Origin: Streptomyces durocortorensis
GTDB lineage: Bacteria > Actinomycetota > Actinomycetes > Streptomycetales > Streptomycetaceae
Length of the DNA: 64,000 nucleotides
Direction: 5' to 3'
Assembly (NCBI RefSeq): GCF_031760065.1
Contig: NZ_CP134500.1
Span: 1,364,001-1,428,000, forward strand
Every line of letters starts with the position of its first letter. The first letter of the stretch is position 1. The notes beneath the pieces are model-generated. The model made no database searches, had not been told where the DNA came from, and saw nothing but the letters and a program-made list of their open reading frames with translations. The position numbers were made by a program, and so were the translations under genes. Below, piece by piece: positions 56,030 to 64,000 of the stretch.

Positions 56030-56125
56030 GGTCGCATCCTTCCCTCACTCGCGCGTTTCCAACGTCCGCCCCGGCTCCGGTATTCCGGGCGGGCGGACGC
56101 GGGTGCGGGCTCCACGGGTGCGGGC

Positions 56126-56728
56126 TCAGTGGGCGGCGGCCCGGCGGACCAGCTCGTCCCAGACCTTGCGGACCTGCGGTTCCAGCGCCTCCAGCGGCCC
56201 GTCGTTGTCCACGAGCAGGTCGGCGACGGCCCGGCGCTGCTCCCGGGTCGCCTGGGCGGCCATCCTGGCACGGGCGTCGGACTCGGTCATTCCGCGCAGC
56301 GTCACGAGCCGGTCGAGCTGGGTCTCGGGCGATGCGTCGACGACCACGACCAGGTCGTAGAACGGTGCGAGGCCGTTCTCAGTGAGAAGCGGGACGTCGT
56401 GGACGACGACGGCGTCCGCTGGAGCCGCCCGCTCCAGTTCGGCCGCCCGGGCGCCGACCAGGGGGTGGACGATCGCGTTCAGCGCGGCGCGGCGGTCGGC
56501 GTCGGCGAAGACGAGCGCGCCGAGCGCCGGGCGGTCCAGGGTGCCCTCGGGGGTGAGGACGCCCGGACCGAACTCCTCGACGACGGCCGCGAGTCCGGGC
56601 GTACCGGGCTCGACGACCTCGCGGGCGATCCGGTCGGAATCGATCAGTACGGCCCCGTGCTCGACGAGCAGCCGCGACACTTCGCTCTTGCCGGCGCCGA
56701 TCCCGCCGGTCAGGCCCACCTTCAGCAT
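56126..56728 (-). CDS. coaE: dephospho-CoA kinase
   Basis: 200 residues from ATG 56728; the longer open frame upstream is a shadow. Last step of CoA synthesis. N-terminal P-loop [40 protein letters not shown] (Asp, base); [32 protein letters not shown]; and the lid [20 protein letters not shown]. Length is typical of the single-domain enzyme, without the C-terminal extension of some actinobacteria. Confidence 0.95.
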   Translation of the reverse strand: MLKVGLTGGIGAGKSEVSRLLVEHGAVLIDSDRIAREVVEPGTPGLAAVVEEFGPGVLTPEGTLDRPALGALVFADADRRAALNAIVHPLVGARAAELERAAPADAVVVHDVPLLTENGLAPFYDLVVVVDASPETQLDRLVTLRGMTESDARARMAAQATREQRRAVADLLVDNDGPLEALEPQVRKVWDELVRRAAAH

Positions 56729-56759
56729 GGAGCGCAGCCTACGGGGCGGGGCCGCCCGC

Positions 56760-57698
56760 TCAGCCGTCGCCCTCCCGCTCGGCGAGGAAGCGTTCGAACT
56801 GGCGGCCGATCTCGTCGGCGGACGGCAGGTCGACCGGTTCGGCGACCAGGTTGCCGCGCGTCTCGGAGCCGGCGACCGCGTCGTACTGATGCTCCAGGCC
56901 CTCGACGAGGGAGACCAGCTCCTCGTCACCCTGGCCGATCTGGCGGTCGATCTCGGTCTGGGTCCGGTGCGCCTCGGTGCGCAGGGAGTGCGCCAGGGCG
57001 GGCAGCACCAGACCGGTCGCCGCGGTGATGGCCTCCAGCGCGGTCAGCGCCGCGTCCGGATAGGAGGACCGGGCGACGTAGTGCGGGACGTGGGTGGCGA
57101 CCCCGAGGACGTCGTGACCGGACTCCATGAGCCGGTACTCGATGAGCGCCTCGGCCGAACCGGGGACCTGCGCCTCGTCGAAGGGACTGCGGTGGCCCGG
57201 CATCAGGTCGGTGCGGTTGCCGTGCGGGGTGATGCCGACGGGGCGGGTATGCGGGACGCCCATCGGGATGCCGTGGAAATTGACCGCGAGGCGGACCCCT
57301 AGACGCTCGACGATCTGCTCGACGGCTGCGGCGAACCGCTCCCACTCCACGTCCGGCTCCGGCCCCGACAGCAGCAGGAAGGGCGCTCCGGTGGCGTCCT
57401 GGACCACCCTGACCTCCAGGGTCGGGGCCTCGAAGGACGTCCAGCGGTCGCGCCGGAAGGTGAGCAGGGGGCGCCGTGCGCGGTAGTCGACGAGCCGGTC
57501 GTGGTCGAAGCGGGCGACGACCTGGTGCGGCAGCGTCTCCAGCAATCCGTCGACGATCTGCTCGCCGGTCTCGCCCGCGTCGATGTATCCGTCGAAGTGG
57601 TAGAGCATGACCAGGCCGGCCGACTCCTGCGCCAGCGCCATGTCGACGACGGCCAGGCCCTTCGGCTCCCATTCGTACAAACTCTGCGGATCAGGCAC
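56760..57698 (-). CDS. PAC2-family protein
   Basis: 312 residues from GTG 57698 behind GGAGGAG. PAC2 core: [65 protein letters not shown], and [20 protein letters not shown]. Eukaryotic and archaeal relatives are proteasome-assembly chaperones; in actinobacteria the role is undefined although proteasomes exist. 31 bp upstream of coaE on the same strand, probably cotranscribed. The 271-bp gap to the beta-helix gene holds the divergent promoters only. Confidence 0.88.
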   Translation of the reverse strand: MPDPQSLYEWEPKGLAVVDMALAQESAGLVMLYHFDGYIDAGETGEQIVDGLLETLPHQVVARFDHDRLVDYRARRPLLTFRRDRWTSFEAPTLEVRVVQDATGAPFLLLSGPEPDVEWERFAAAVEQIVERLGVRLAVNFHGIPMGVPHTRPVGITPHGNRTDLMPGHRSPFDEAQVPGSAEALIEYRLMESGHDVLGVATHVPHYVARSSYPDAALTALEAITAATGLVLPALAHSLRTEAHRTQTEIDRQIGQGDEELVSLVEGLEHQYDAVAGSETRGNLVAEPVDLPSADEIGRQFERFLAEREGDG

Positions 57699-57969
57699 GG
57701 TTACCGCTCCTCCTCGTGTTCCTCCAGAAGAACGCACCCGCCCGCACGAGCATTCCCCGTAACCGCACTTTCCGGCAACGGGGCTTCACGGCGCGTCAGT
57801 TAACGGTCCGGGCGCAAGGTCCGCGCGGTTGCTGGTCCAGACCTTGACGTGTCCCGCCGTCGTCCCTACCGTCACTGGGCAACACGTTCAGCAGCACGTT
57901 CCAGATTCATGTACGAGAACGGCTGCGTGTACGGGAACGTCCTGGACCTCCGACGGGAAGGCACCCCCC

Positions 57970-58944
57970 ATGCGCACCCGCACTCCGTTCACCGTCCTGC
58001 TCGCCGCCTCCCTCGCGACCGGCTGGCTCGCCCTGACCTCCACCGCGAGCGCCTCCCCCACGACGAACACCGCAGCCATGATCGACGTGTCCACCGCCGC
58101 CCAGCTGAAGTCGGCGCTCACCTCCGCCTCCCCCGGCGACACGATCCGGCTCGCCGATGGCACGTACACCGGGAACTTCAAGGCCACCCGGCCCGGCACC
58201 TCCGGGGCCCGGATCACCCTGACCGGTTCCAGCAGGGCGGTCCTGACGGCGGGCGGCGGCTACGGGCTCCACCTGAACGGAGCGTCGCACTGGACCGTCC
58301 AGGGGGTCACGATCAAGGGCGGCCAGAAGGGCATCATGGCCGACGCGGCGAGAGGCGTCGTCATCGACTCGGTGACCGTGCACGATCTGGACATGGAGGG
58401 AGTCCACTTCCGTAAATCCTCCAGGGACGGCGTCCTGAAGAACTCCCGCATCTACGACACCGGACTCAACGGCCGCGGCATGGGCGAGGGCGTGTACGTC
58501 GGGTCGGCCGGTGATCTCTCCGACCGGAGCGACAACGTGCAGATCCTCAACAACACGATCGGCCCCGGTGTCGGCGGTGAGAACATCGACATCAAGGAAG
58601 GGACCACCGGCGCCCGGATCATCGGCAACACCTTCGACGGCAGCGGTCTCACCGGCGCCAACTACGACGACTCCTGGGTCGACGTGAAGGGCAACAACGT
58701 CCTGGTGGAAGGCAACAAAGGGTCCCGCACCACCAACAACGGCTACGAGACCCACACCCAGCAGAGCGGCTGGGGCTGCGGCACAGTCTTCCGCAACAAC
58801 ACCTCGAACCTGTCCGGTGCCACCGGCGGCCGGCAGCTCGCCATCAACGTCACCAACAACAGCGCCGGCTGCCGCACCACCGTGTACGCGAGCAACACCG
58901 TCACCGGCGGCAAGGGTCTGACCAACATCGCCGTCACGCCGTAG
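57970..58944 (+). CDS. secreted right-handed beta-helix protein (pectate-lyase-like)
   Basis: 324 residues from ATG 57970 (GGAAGG upstream). Signal peptide MRTRTPFTVLLAASLATGWL ... STASA. The mature part starts STAAQLKSALTSASPGDTIR LADGTY, the typical start of parallel beta-helix lyases and chondroitinase B-like proteins, then repeated N/I/V-rich coils (NVQILNNTIGPGVGGENIDI; NNVLVEGNKGSRTTNNGYET). Two late Cys (GWGCGT, AGCRTT) may form a disulfide. Likely a polysaccharide lyase or binding protein; catalytic residues were not assigned. Confidence 0.82.
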   Translation: MRTRTPFTVLLAASLATGWLALTSTASASPTTNTAAMIDVSTAAQLKSALTSASPGDTIRLADGTYTGNFKATRPGTSGARITLTGSSRAVLTAGGGYGLHLNGASHWTVQGVTIKGGQKGIMADAARGVVIDSVTVHDLDMEGVHFRKSSRDGVLKNSRIYDTGLNGRGMGEGVYVGSAGDLSDRSDNVQILNNTIGPGVGGENIDIKEGTTGARIIGNTFDGSGLTGANYDDSWVDVKGNNVLVEGNKGSRTTNNGYETHTQQSGWGCGTVFRNNTSNLSGATGGRQLAINVTNNSAGCRTTVYASNTVTGGKGLTNIAVTP

Positions 58945-58969
58945 ACGCGCGAAGAAGCCCCGCATACGC

Positions 58970-59007
58970 GAGTGAGGCCCGCCCCCCGAAGGGAACGGGC
59001 CTCACTC
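58970..59007. terminator. bidirectional terminator before rpsA end
   Basis: 12-bp inverted repeat GAGTGAGGCCCG / CGGGCCTCACTC with a 14-base loop between the convergent beta-helix and rpsA genes. Confidence 0.8.
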
Positions 59008-59055
59008 AGTGCTCTACAGCCTTACCGCAGCCGATGAGCCGTCGGGGTCGGAGCG

Positions 59056-60567
59056 TCAGCTCTGGCCGCCCGCCAGCTTCTCGCGCAGCGCGGCCAGGGC
59101 CTCGTCCGACGCCAGGGCGCCGGAGTTGTCCGCCGACTCCGAGGAGTACGAGCCGCCACCGGAGCCGCCGGAGGCGGCCGGAGCAGCGCCGGCCGGGGCG
59201 GCAGCGCCCTCGGCAGCGGCAGCCTCGTCGGCCTCGCGGGACTTGATGACCTGGGCCTGGTGCTGCTCGAAGCGCTGCTGCGCCTCGGCGTACTGCGTCT
59301 CCCAGACCTCGCGCTGCGCCTCGAAGCCCTCGAGCCAGTCGTTGGTCTCGGGGTCGAAGCCCTCGGGGTAGATGTAGTTGCCCTGGTCGTCGTAGGACGC
59401 GGCCATGCCGTACAGGGTCGGGTCGAACTCGACCGAGGCCGGGTCGCCACCGAAGGACTCGTTGGCCTGCTTCAGCGAGAGGCTGATGCGACGGCGCTCA
59501 AGGTCGATGTCGATGACCTTGACGAAGATCTCGTCGTTGACCTGGACGACCTGCTCCGGGATCTCCACGTGGCGCTCGGCCAGCTCGGAGATGTGGACCA
59601 GACCCTCGATGCCCTCGTCGACGCGGACGAACGCACCGAAGGGAACGAGCTTGGTGACCTTACCCGGGACGACCTGACCGATCTGGTGCGTCCGGGCGAA
59701 CTGCTGCCACGGGTCTTCCTGCGTCGCCTTGAGCGACAGGGAGACGCGCTCGCGGTCCATGTCGACGTCGAGGACCTCGACGGTGACTTCCTGGCCGACC
59801 TCGACAACCTCGGAGGGGTGGTCGATGTGCTTCCAGGAGAGCTCGGAGACGTGCACGAGACCGTCGACGCCACCCAGGTCCACGAAGGCACCGAAGTTGA
59901 CGATCGAGGAGACGACGCCGGAGCGGACCTGACCCTTCTGCAGGGTGGTGAGGAACGTCTGGCGCACCTCGGACTGGGTCTGCTCAAGCCAGGCACGGCG
60001 GGACAGGACCACGTTGTTGCGGTTCTTGTCCAGCTCGATGATCTTCGCCTCAAGCTCCTTGCCCACGTAGGGCTGGAGGTCGCGGACACGACGCATCTCG
60101 ACGAGCGACGCCGGGAGGAAGCCGCGGAGGCCGATGTCGAGGATGAGACCACCCTTGACGACCTCGATGACGGTACCGGTGACGATGCCGTCCTCTTCCT
60201 TGATCTTCTCGATGGTGCCCCAGGCACGCTCGTACTGAGCGCGCTTCTTCGAGAGGATCAGGCGGCCTTCCTTGTCCTCCTTCTGGAGAACCAGGGCCTC
60301 GATCTCGTCGCCGACCTTGACGACCTCGTTCGGGTCGACGTCGTGCTTGATCGAGAGCTCGCGGCTCGGGATGACACCTTCGGTCTTGTAACCGATGTCG
60401 AGGAGAACCTCGTCCCGGTCAACCTTGACGATGACACCGTCAACGATGTCGCCGTCGTTGAAGTACTTGATCGTCTCGTCGATCGCCGCGAGGAACGCGT
60501 CCGCGTCGCCGATGTCGTTGACCGCAACCTGCGGAGTGGTGGCGGTGGTCTCGGTGCTGCTCGTCAT
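59056..60567 (-). CDS. rpsA: 30S ribosomal protein S1
   Basis: 503 residues with four S1 (OB-fold) domains: about 36-105 (GDIVDGVIVKVDRDEVLLDI), 122-190 (GIVTGTVIEVVKGGLILDIG), 205-275 (GQVRSGVVSSIVNFGAFVDL) and 292-360 (GQVVPGKVTKLVPFGAFVRV). An acidic/Ala-Gly-rich C-terminal tail replaces the fifth and sixth domains of E. coli S1, as usual in actinobacteria. S1 helps mRNA binding at the 30S subunit. Strong promoter 60767-60795 and a leader of about 190 nt upstream, where autoregulation could act. Confidence 0.97.
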   Translation of the reverse strand: MTSSTETTATTPQVAVNDIGDADAFLAAIDETIKYFNDGDIVDGVIVKVDRDEVLLDIGYKTEGVIPSRELSIKHDVDPNEVVKVGDEIEALVLQKEDKEGRLILSKKRAQYERAWGTIEKIKEEDGIVTGTVIEVVKGGLILDIGLRGFLPASLVEMRRVRDLQPYVGKELEAKIIELDKNRNNVVLSRRAWLEQTQSEVRQTFLTTLQKGQVRSGVVSSIVNFGAFVDLGGVDGLVHVSELSWKHIDHPSEVVEVGQEVTVEVLDVDMDRERVSLSLKATQEDPWQQFARTHQIGQVVPGKVTKLVPFGAFVRVDEGIEGLVHISELAERHVEIPEQVVQVNDEIFVKVIDIDLERRRISLSLKQANESFGGDPASVEFDPTLYGMAASYDDQGNYIYPEGFDPETNDWLEGFEAQREVWETQYAEAQQRFEQHQAQVIKSREADEAAAAEGAAAPAGAAPAASGGSGGGSYSSESADNSGALASDEALAALREKLAGGQS

Positions 60568-60766
60568 GTGGGAAAGGGCTCCGGTACGGACAGAGAGTCG
60601 TAGGTACTGCTACGCCGAAAGCCCGTATCGCCTCTGCAGAAGCCGGACAGCCTGTAAAGCGCCCTACCCGTTTCCGGGGGAGGTGCCTCGACAACCGAGG
60701 GGACATGCAACAGACGCGAGCGCGGCCTGCTAGGTCTGAGGCGCGCAGGCTCGCAGCGCAACTTGT

Positions 60767-60795
60767 AGCATACGGGGGCAGCCGGACAGGGTCAA
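60767..60795 (-). promoter_or_regulatory. rpsA promoter
   Basis: Minus strand TTGACC, 17 bp, TATGCT: an excellent principal-sigma promoter. It leaves about 190 bases of untranslated leader before the rpsA ATG at 60567. The rest of the 411-bp gap (60568-60978) holds that leader and the upstream side of the methyltransferase gene; I see no ORF in it. Confidence 0.75.
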
Positions 60796-60978
60796 TGCGC
60801 GAAGGCGCATACCCGGGGCACATCGCCCCATTCCCGGCGCAACTCATGTTCTCCGAGGCCGCATCGGCCCGAACACACTACGGCACGGCGTCGCGGACAC
60901 GCGTCCGTACCCCCCGGGGCACACCCCCTGGTACGTACCGCGCGCGGCGGGTGAAGGCAAACTACAACGACGGGCACG

Positions 60979-61818
60979 ATGAGCCAAGAGATCCACGGGA
61001 CCCACTCCGCAGAGGCCGCCGGACCCGCCGAGCCGGAGGCCACCCGGCGGGCGGCGGACGAGGCGGAGAGCAGCCGGGCCAGCCGCGGCTGGTGGGACCG
61101 GAACGCCGACGAGTACCAGACGGACCACGGGAGCTTCCTCGGGGACGACCGCTTCGTCTGGGGCCCGGAGGGGCTGGACGAGGCGGAGGCCGCCCTGCTG
61201 GGCCCCGCGGCCTCGCTGAAGGGCCTGGACGTGCTGGAGATCGGCGCCGGGGCCGCCCAGTGCTCGCGCTGGCTGGCCGGCCGGGGCGCCCGCCCGGTGG
61301 CCCTCGACCTCTCCCACCGCCAGCTCCAGCACGCCCTGCGGATCGGCGGGAACGTCCCGCTCGTCGAGGCGGACGCGGGCCGGCTCCCCTTCCGGGACGC
61401 CTCCTTCGACGTGGCCTGCTCCGCGTACGGTGCGGTGCCCTTCGTCGCGGACCCCGTGCGGGTCTTCCGCGAGGTGCACCGGGTGCTGCGGCCCGGCGGC
61501 CGCTGGGTCTTCTCCGTGACCCACCCGGTCCGCTGGGCGTTCCCGGACGAGCCGGGGCCCGAAGGGCTGTCCGTCGCCGCCTCCTACTTCGACCGCGTCC
61601 CCTACGTCGAGCAGGACGAGCAGGGCAACGCCGTCTACGTGGAGCACCACCGCACCCTGGGCGACCGGGTCCGGGACGTGGTGGCGGGCGGATTCCGGCT
61701 GGTCGACCTGGTCGAACCGGAATGGCCCGCGTGGAACGACCAGGAGTGGGGCGGCTGGTCCCCGCTGCGCGGCAACCTGATCCCGGGCACCGCGATCTTC
61801 GTGTGCGAGCGGGACTGA
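60979..61818 (+). CDS. class I SAM-dependent methyltransferase
   Basis: 279 residues, ATG 60979. Rossmann methyltransferase: LDVLEIGAGAAQCSRWLAGR (motif I), PVALDLSHRQL (acidic end of strand 2), VEADAGRLPFRDASFDVACS (motif II/III) and VLRPGGRWVFSVTHPVRWAF (post-III). N-terminal RGWWDRNADEYQTDHGSF is typical of a Streptomyces group near rpsA. Substrate unknown. Divergent from rpsA and 67 bp upstream of hrpB. Confidence 0.88.
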   Translation: MSQEIHGTHSAEAAGPAEPEATRRAADEAESSRASRGWWDRNADEYQTDHGSFLGDDRFVWGPEGLDEAEAALLGPAASLKGLDVLEIGAGAAQCSRWLAGRGARPVALDLSHRQLQHALRIGGNVPLVEADAGRLPFRDASFDVACSAYGAVPFVADPVRVFREVHRVLRPGGRWVFSVTHPVRWAFPDEPGPEGLSVAASYFDRVPYVEQDEQGNAVYVEHHRTLGDRVRDVVAGGFRLVDLVEPEWPAWNDQEWGGWSPLRGNLIPGTAIFVCERD

Positions 61819-61885
61819 GCCGCCGCTGACGGGCCGGGCCGGGCCGGGCGGAACCCTTGAGGACACTCCGTACGACACTGGGGGC

Positions 61886-64000
61886 GTGATCCGCACCGAA
61901 GCCCTGGAACGTCTGCCCGTCCGCACCGCCGTGCCCGCCCTGGAGCGTGCGCTCGACGACCGGGGCGTCGCCGTGCTGTGCGCACCGCCCGGTACCGGCA
62001 AGACAACCCTCGTGCCGCTGGTCCTGGCCGGGCTGACCGGCGACGGGCCGGTGCGCCGGGTCGTGGTCGCGGAGCCGCGGCGGATCGCCGCGCGGGCCGC
62101 GGCGCGGCGGATGGCCTGGCTGCTGGGCGAGCGGCCGGGCGGGCGGGTCGGCTTCACCGTGCGTGGCGAGCGGGTGGTGGGGCGGGACACGGTGGTGGAG
62201 GTCGTGACCACCGGGGTGCTGCTCCAGCGGCTCCAGCGCGATCAGGAGCTGGCCGGGGTCGATGCGGTGATCATCGACGAGTGCCACGAGCGCCATCTGG
62301 ACGCCGACACGGTGGCCGCCTTCCTCCTGGACGTACGGGAGGCGATCCGGCCCGATCTGCGGCTGGTGGCGGCGTCCGCGACGACGGACGCGCAGGGCTG
62401 GGCCCGGTTGCTGGGCGATGCCCCGGTGGTCGAGGCACAGGGCGTGTCGCATGCGGTGGAGGTGGTCTGGGCGCCGCCCGTGCGGCCGGTGAGGCCGCCG
62501 CACGGGATGAGGGTCGATCCGGCGCTGCTGACGCATGTGGCGGCGACCGTGCGGCGGGCGCTGGCGGAGAGGGAGGGGGACGTGCTCTGCTTCCTGCCCG
62601 GTGTCGGGGAGATCGGGCGGGTGGCCGGGCAGCTGGCGGGGGTGGACGCCGAGGTGCTCCAGGTGCACGGGCGCGCCCCGGCCGCCGTGCAGGACTCGGT
62701 GCTCGCCGGGTCGTCCGGGGGCCGGCGGGTGGTGCTGGCGACCTCGGTGGCGGAGTCGTCGCTGACGGTGCCGGGCGTGCGGGTCGTCGTCGACTCGGGC
62801 CTCGCCCGGGAGCCCCGTACCGACCACGCCCGGGGCCTGAGCGCCCTGACCACCGTACGGGCCTCCCAGGCGTCCGGGCGGCAGCGCGCCGGGCGTGCGG
62901 GGCGGGAGGCTCCGGGAGCCGTGTACCGGTGCTGGGAGCAGGCCGAGGACGGGCGGCTCGCGCGCTTCCCGGCCCCGGAGATCAAGGTCGCCGACCTCGC
63001 GGCGTTCGCGCTCCAGGCAGCGTGCTGGGGCGACCCGGACGCCTCGTCGCTCGCTCTGCTGGACCCGCCGCCCGCCGGGGCGATGGGCGCGGCCCGCGAG
63101 GTGCTGGGCGCGGTCGGCGCGGTGGACGCTACGGGCCGGGTCACCGACCGGGGCGTACGGATGTCCCGGCTCGGGCTCCATCCCCGGCTGGCGCGGGCGC
63201 TGCTGGACGGGGCCGCGGAGGTCGGGGCGCGGCGGGCCGCGGAGGTGGTGGCGCTGCTGAGCGAGGAGCCGCCGAGGGAGTACGGGGACGATCTCGCGGT
63301 GGCGCTGCGGACCGCCCGCCGGGGCCAGGACGGCTACGCGGGGCGCTGGCGGCAGGAGGCGCGGCGGTTGTCGGCCTCGGTGGGCGACACCGGGACAGCA
63401 CTCCCAGGAACCTCCGATGACGCCGCCGTCGGCCTCGTCGCCGCCCTGGCGTTCCCGGAGCGGGTGGCGCGGGCCCGGGGCGAGGGGGCGTTCCTGATGG
63501 TGTCGGGGACGGGTGCGGAGCTGCGGGAGGGGTCACGGCTGCGCAGTGCTCCCTGGCTGGCCGTGGCCGTCGCGGACCGGCCCGCCCACGCGGCCTCGGC
63601 CCGGGTGCGGCTGGCCGCGGTGGTCGACGAGGACACCGCGCTCCTCGCCGCCGGGCAGCTGCGGGTGCGGGGCGAGGAGGTCCGCTGGGTGGACGGCGAT
63701 GTGGTGGCCCGGTCGGTGGACCGGGTGGGGGCGGTGGAGCTGGCGGTACGGCCCCTGAAGCAGCCGGACCCGGAGCTGGTGCGCGGCGCCCTGGTGGAGG
63801 GGCTCGGCCGGAACGGGCTCGGGCTGCTGAGGTGGACCCGGGACAGTGAGCAGTTGCGGCTGCGCCTGGCGTTCCTGCACCGGGTGCTGGGGGCGCCGTG
63901 GCCGGATGTGTCGGACGGGGCGCTGCTCGCGGATCCGGGTGCCTGGCTGGAGCCGGAGCTGTCGCGGGCGCGGCGGCGGTCGGACCTCGGCCGGATCGAC
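61886..64000 (+). CDS. hrpB: ATP-dependent helicase HrpB (truncated by window end)
   Basis: 705 codons are visible from GTG 61886 and the frame runs off the window, so the C-terminus is missing. DEAH/RHA helicase: APPGTGKTTLVPLVLAGL (Walker A), AEPRRIAARAAARRMAWLLG (Ia), IIDECHERHLDADTVAAFLL (DECH, motif II), ASATTDAQGW (III), LATSVAESSLTVPGVRVVVD (V) and QASGRQRAGRAGR (VI). Downstream helicase-associated region follows, then HrpB-specific sequence. In bacteria HrpB proteins are putative RNA helicases of unknown pathway. Confidence 0.92.
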   Translation, partial: MIRTEALERLPVRTAVPALERALDDRGVAVLCAPPGTGKTTLVPLVLAGLTGDGPVRRVVVAEPRRIAARAAARRMAWLLGERPGGRVGFTVRGERVVGRDTVVEVVTTGVLLQRLQRDQELAGVDAVIIDECHERHLDADTVAAFLLDVREAIRPDLRLVAASATTDAQGWARLLGDAPVVEAQGVSHAVEVVWAPPVRPVRPPHGMRVDPALLTHVAATVRRALAEREGDVLCFLPGVGEIGRVAGQLAGVDAEVLQVHGRAPAAVQDSVLAGSSGGRRVVLATSVAESSLTVPGVRVVVDSGLAREPRTDHARGLSALTTVRASQASGRQRAGRAGREAPGAVYRCWEQAEDGRLARFPAPEIKVADLAAFALQAACWGDPDASSLALLDPPPAGAMGAAREVLGAVGAVDATGRVTDRGVRMSRLGLHPRLARALLDGAAEVGARRAAEVVALLSEEPPREYGDDLAVALRTARRGQDGYAGRWRQEARRLSASVGDTGTALPGTSDDAAVGLVAALAFPERVARARGEGAFLMVSGTGAELREGSRLRSAPWLAVAVADRPAHAASARVRLAAVVDEDTALLAAGQLRVRGEEVRWVDGDVVARSVDRVGAVELAVRPLKQPDPELVRGALVEGLGRNGLGLLRWTRDSEQLRLRLAFLHRVLGAPWPDVSDGALLADPGAWLEPELSRARRRSDLGRID

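Overview
This is a high-GC actinobacterial chromosome segment, almost certainly Streptomyces. It carries WhiA and RbpA, GC-rich third codon positions, frequent GTG starts, ATGA/GTGA stop-start overlaps, and the Streptomyces order pgi - rbpA - secG - tpiA - pgk - gap - whiA - yvcK - rapZ - uvrC ... uvrA ... uvrB ... coaE ... rpsA.

Bases 1 to about 7500 are the right part of a degraded integrative element. It has a large serine integrase at its right edge, a TPR/HTH regulator divergent from a two-gene operon, HNH nuclease genes or remnants, a run of small phage-like genes, and two copies of a 22-bp repeat ahead of two transcription units. The element ends inside a VOC (glyoxalase-fold) gene; only the 3' end of that gene remains, at 7506-7571.

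From 7.6 to 28 kb the minus strand carries central metabolism and housekeeping genes: a PGA-hydrolase-like protein, two bacterial PH-domain membrane proteins downstream of pgi, rbpA, secG, the glycolytic genes, the overlapping whiA-yvcK-rapZ-uvrC cluster, a secreted papain-like protease with an anchored partner, a Rieske lipoprotein, and uvrA with a histone-like tail. From 28 to 46 kb there are a probable mycothiol-dependent isomerase, a beta-lactamase-fold hydrolase, a TerC-type transporter behind a probable manganese riboswitch, two TerD-family genes (one fused to an FtsK-like domain without a P-loop), uvrB, an MHYT sensor, GDPD, an alkyltransferase, an MFS pump, the pseudouridine pair psuG and PfkB kinase, and an HxlR regulator facing an AlaA-type aminotransferase across overlapping palindromes.

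From 46 to 54 kb comes the most unusual stretch: a lone tnpB insertion, then two tandem RNAs (47531-47806, minus strand). Each folds as a complete tRNA cloverleaf whose 3' half precedes its 5' half, with the acceptor stem closed as a hairpin and the open end at the anticodon stem extended by pairing of the flanks. That is the architecture of bacterial Y RNAs (YrlA type), or of permuted tRNA genes. They lie directly downstream of a conserved gene of unknown function, and SWIM, SNF2 and slipin genes follow. The window closes with a lipoprotein, a decayed methyltransferase gene, coaE, a PAC2 protein, a secreted beta-helix protein, rpsA with a clear promoter, a methyltransferase and a truncated hrpB.
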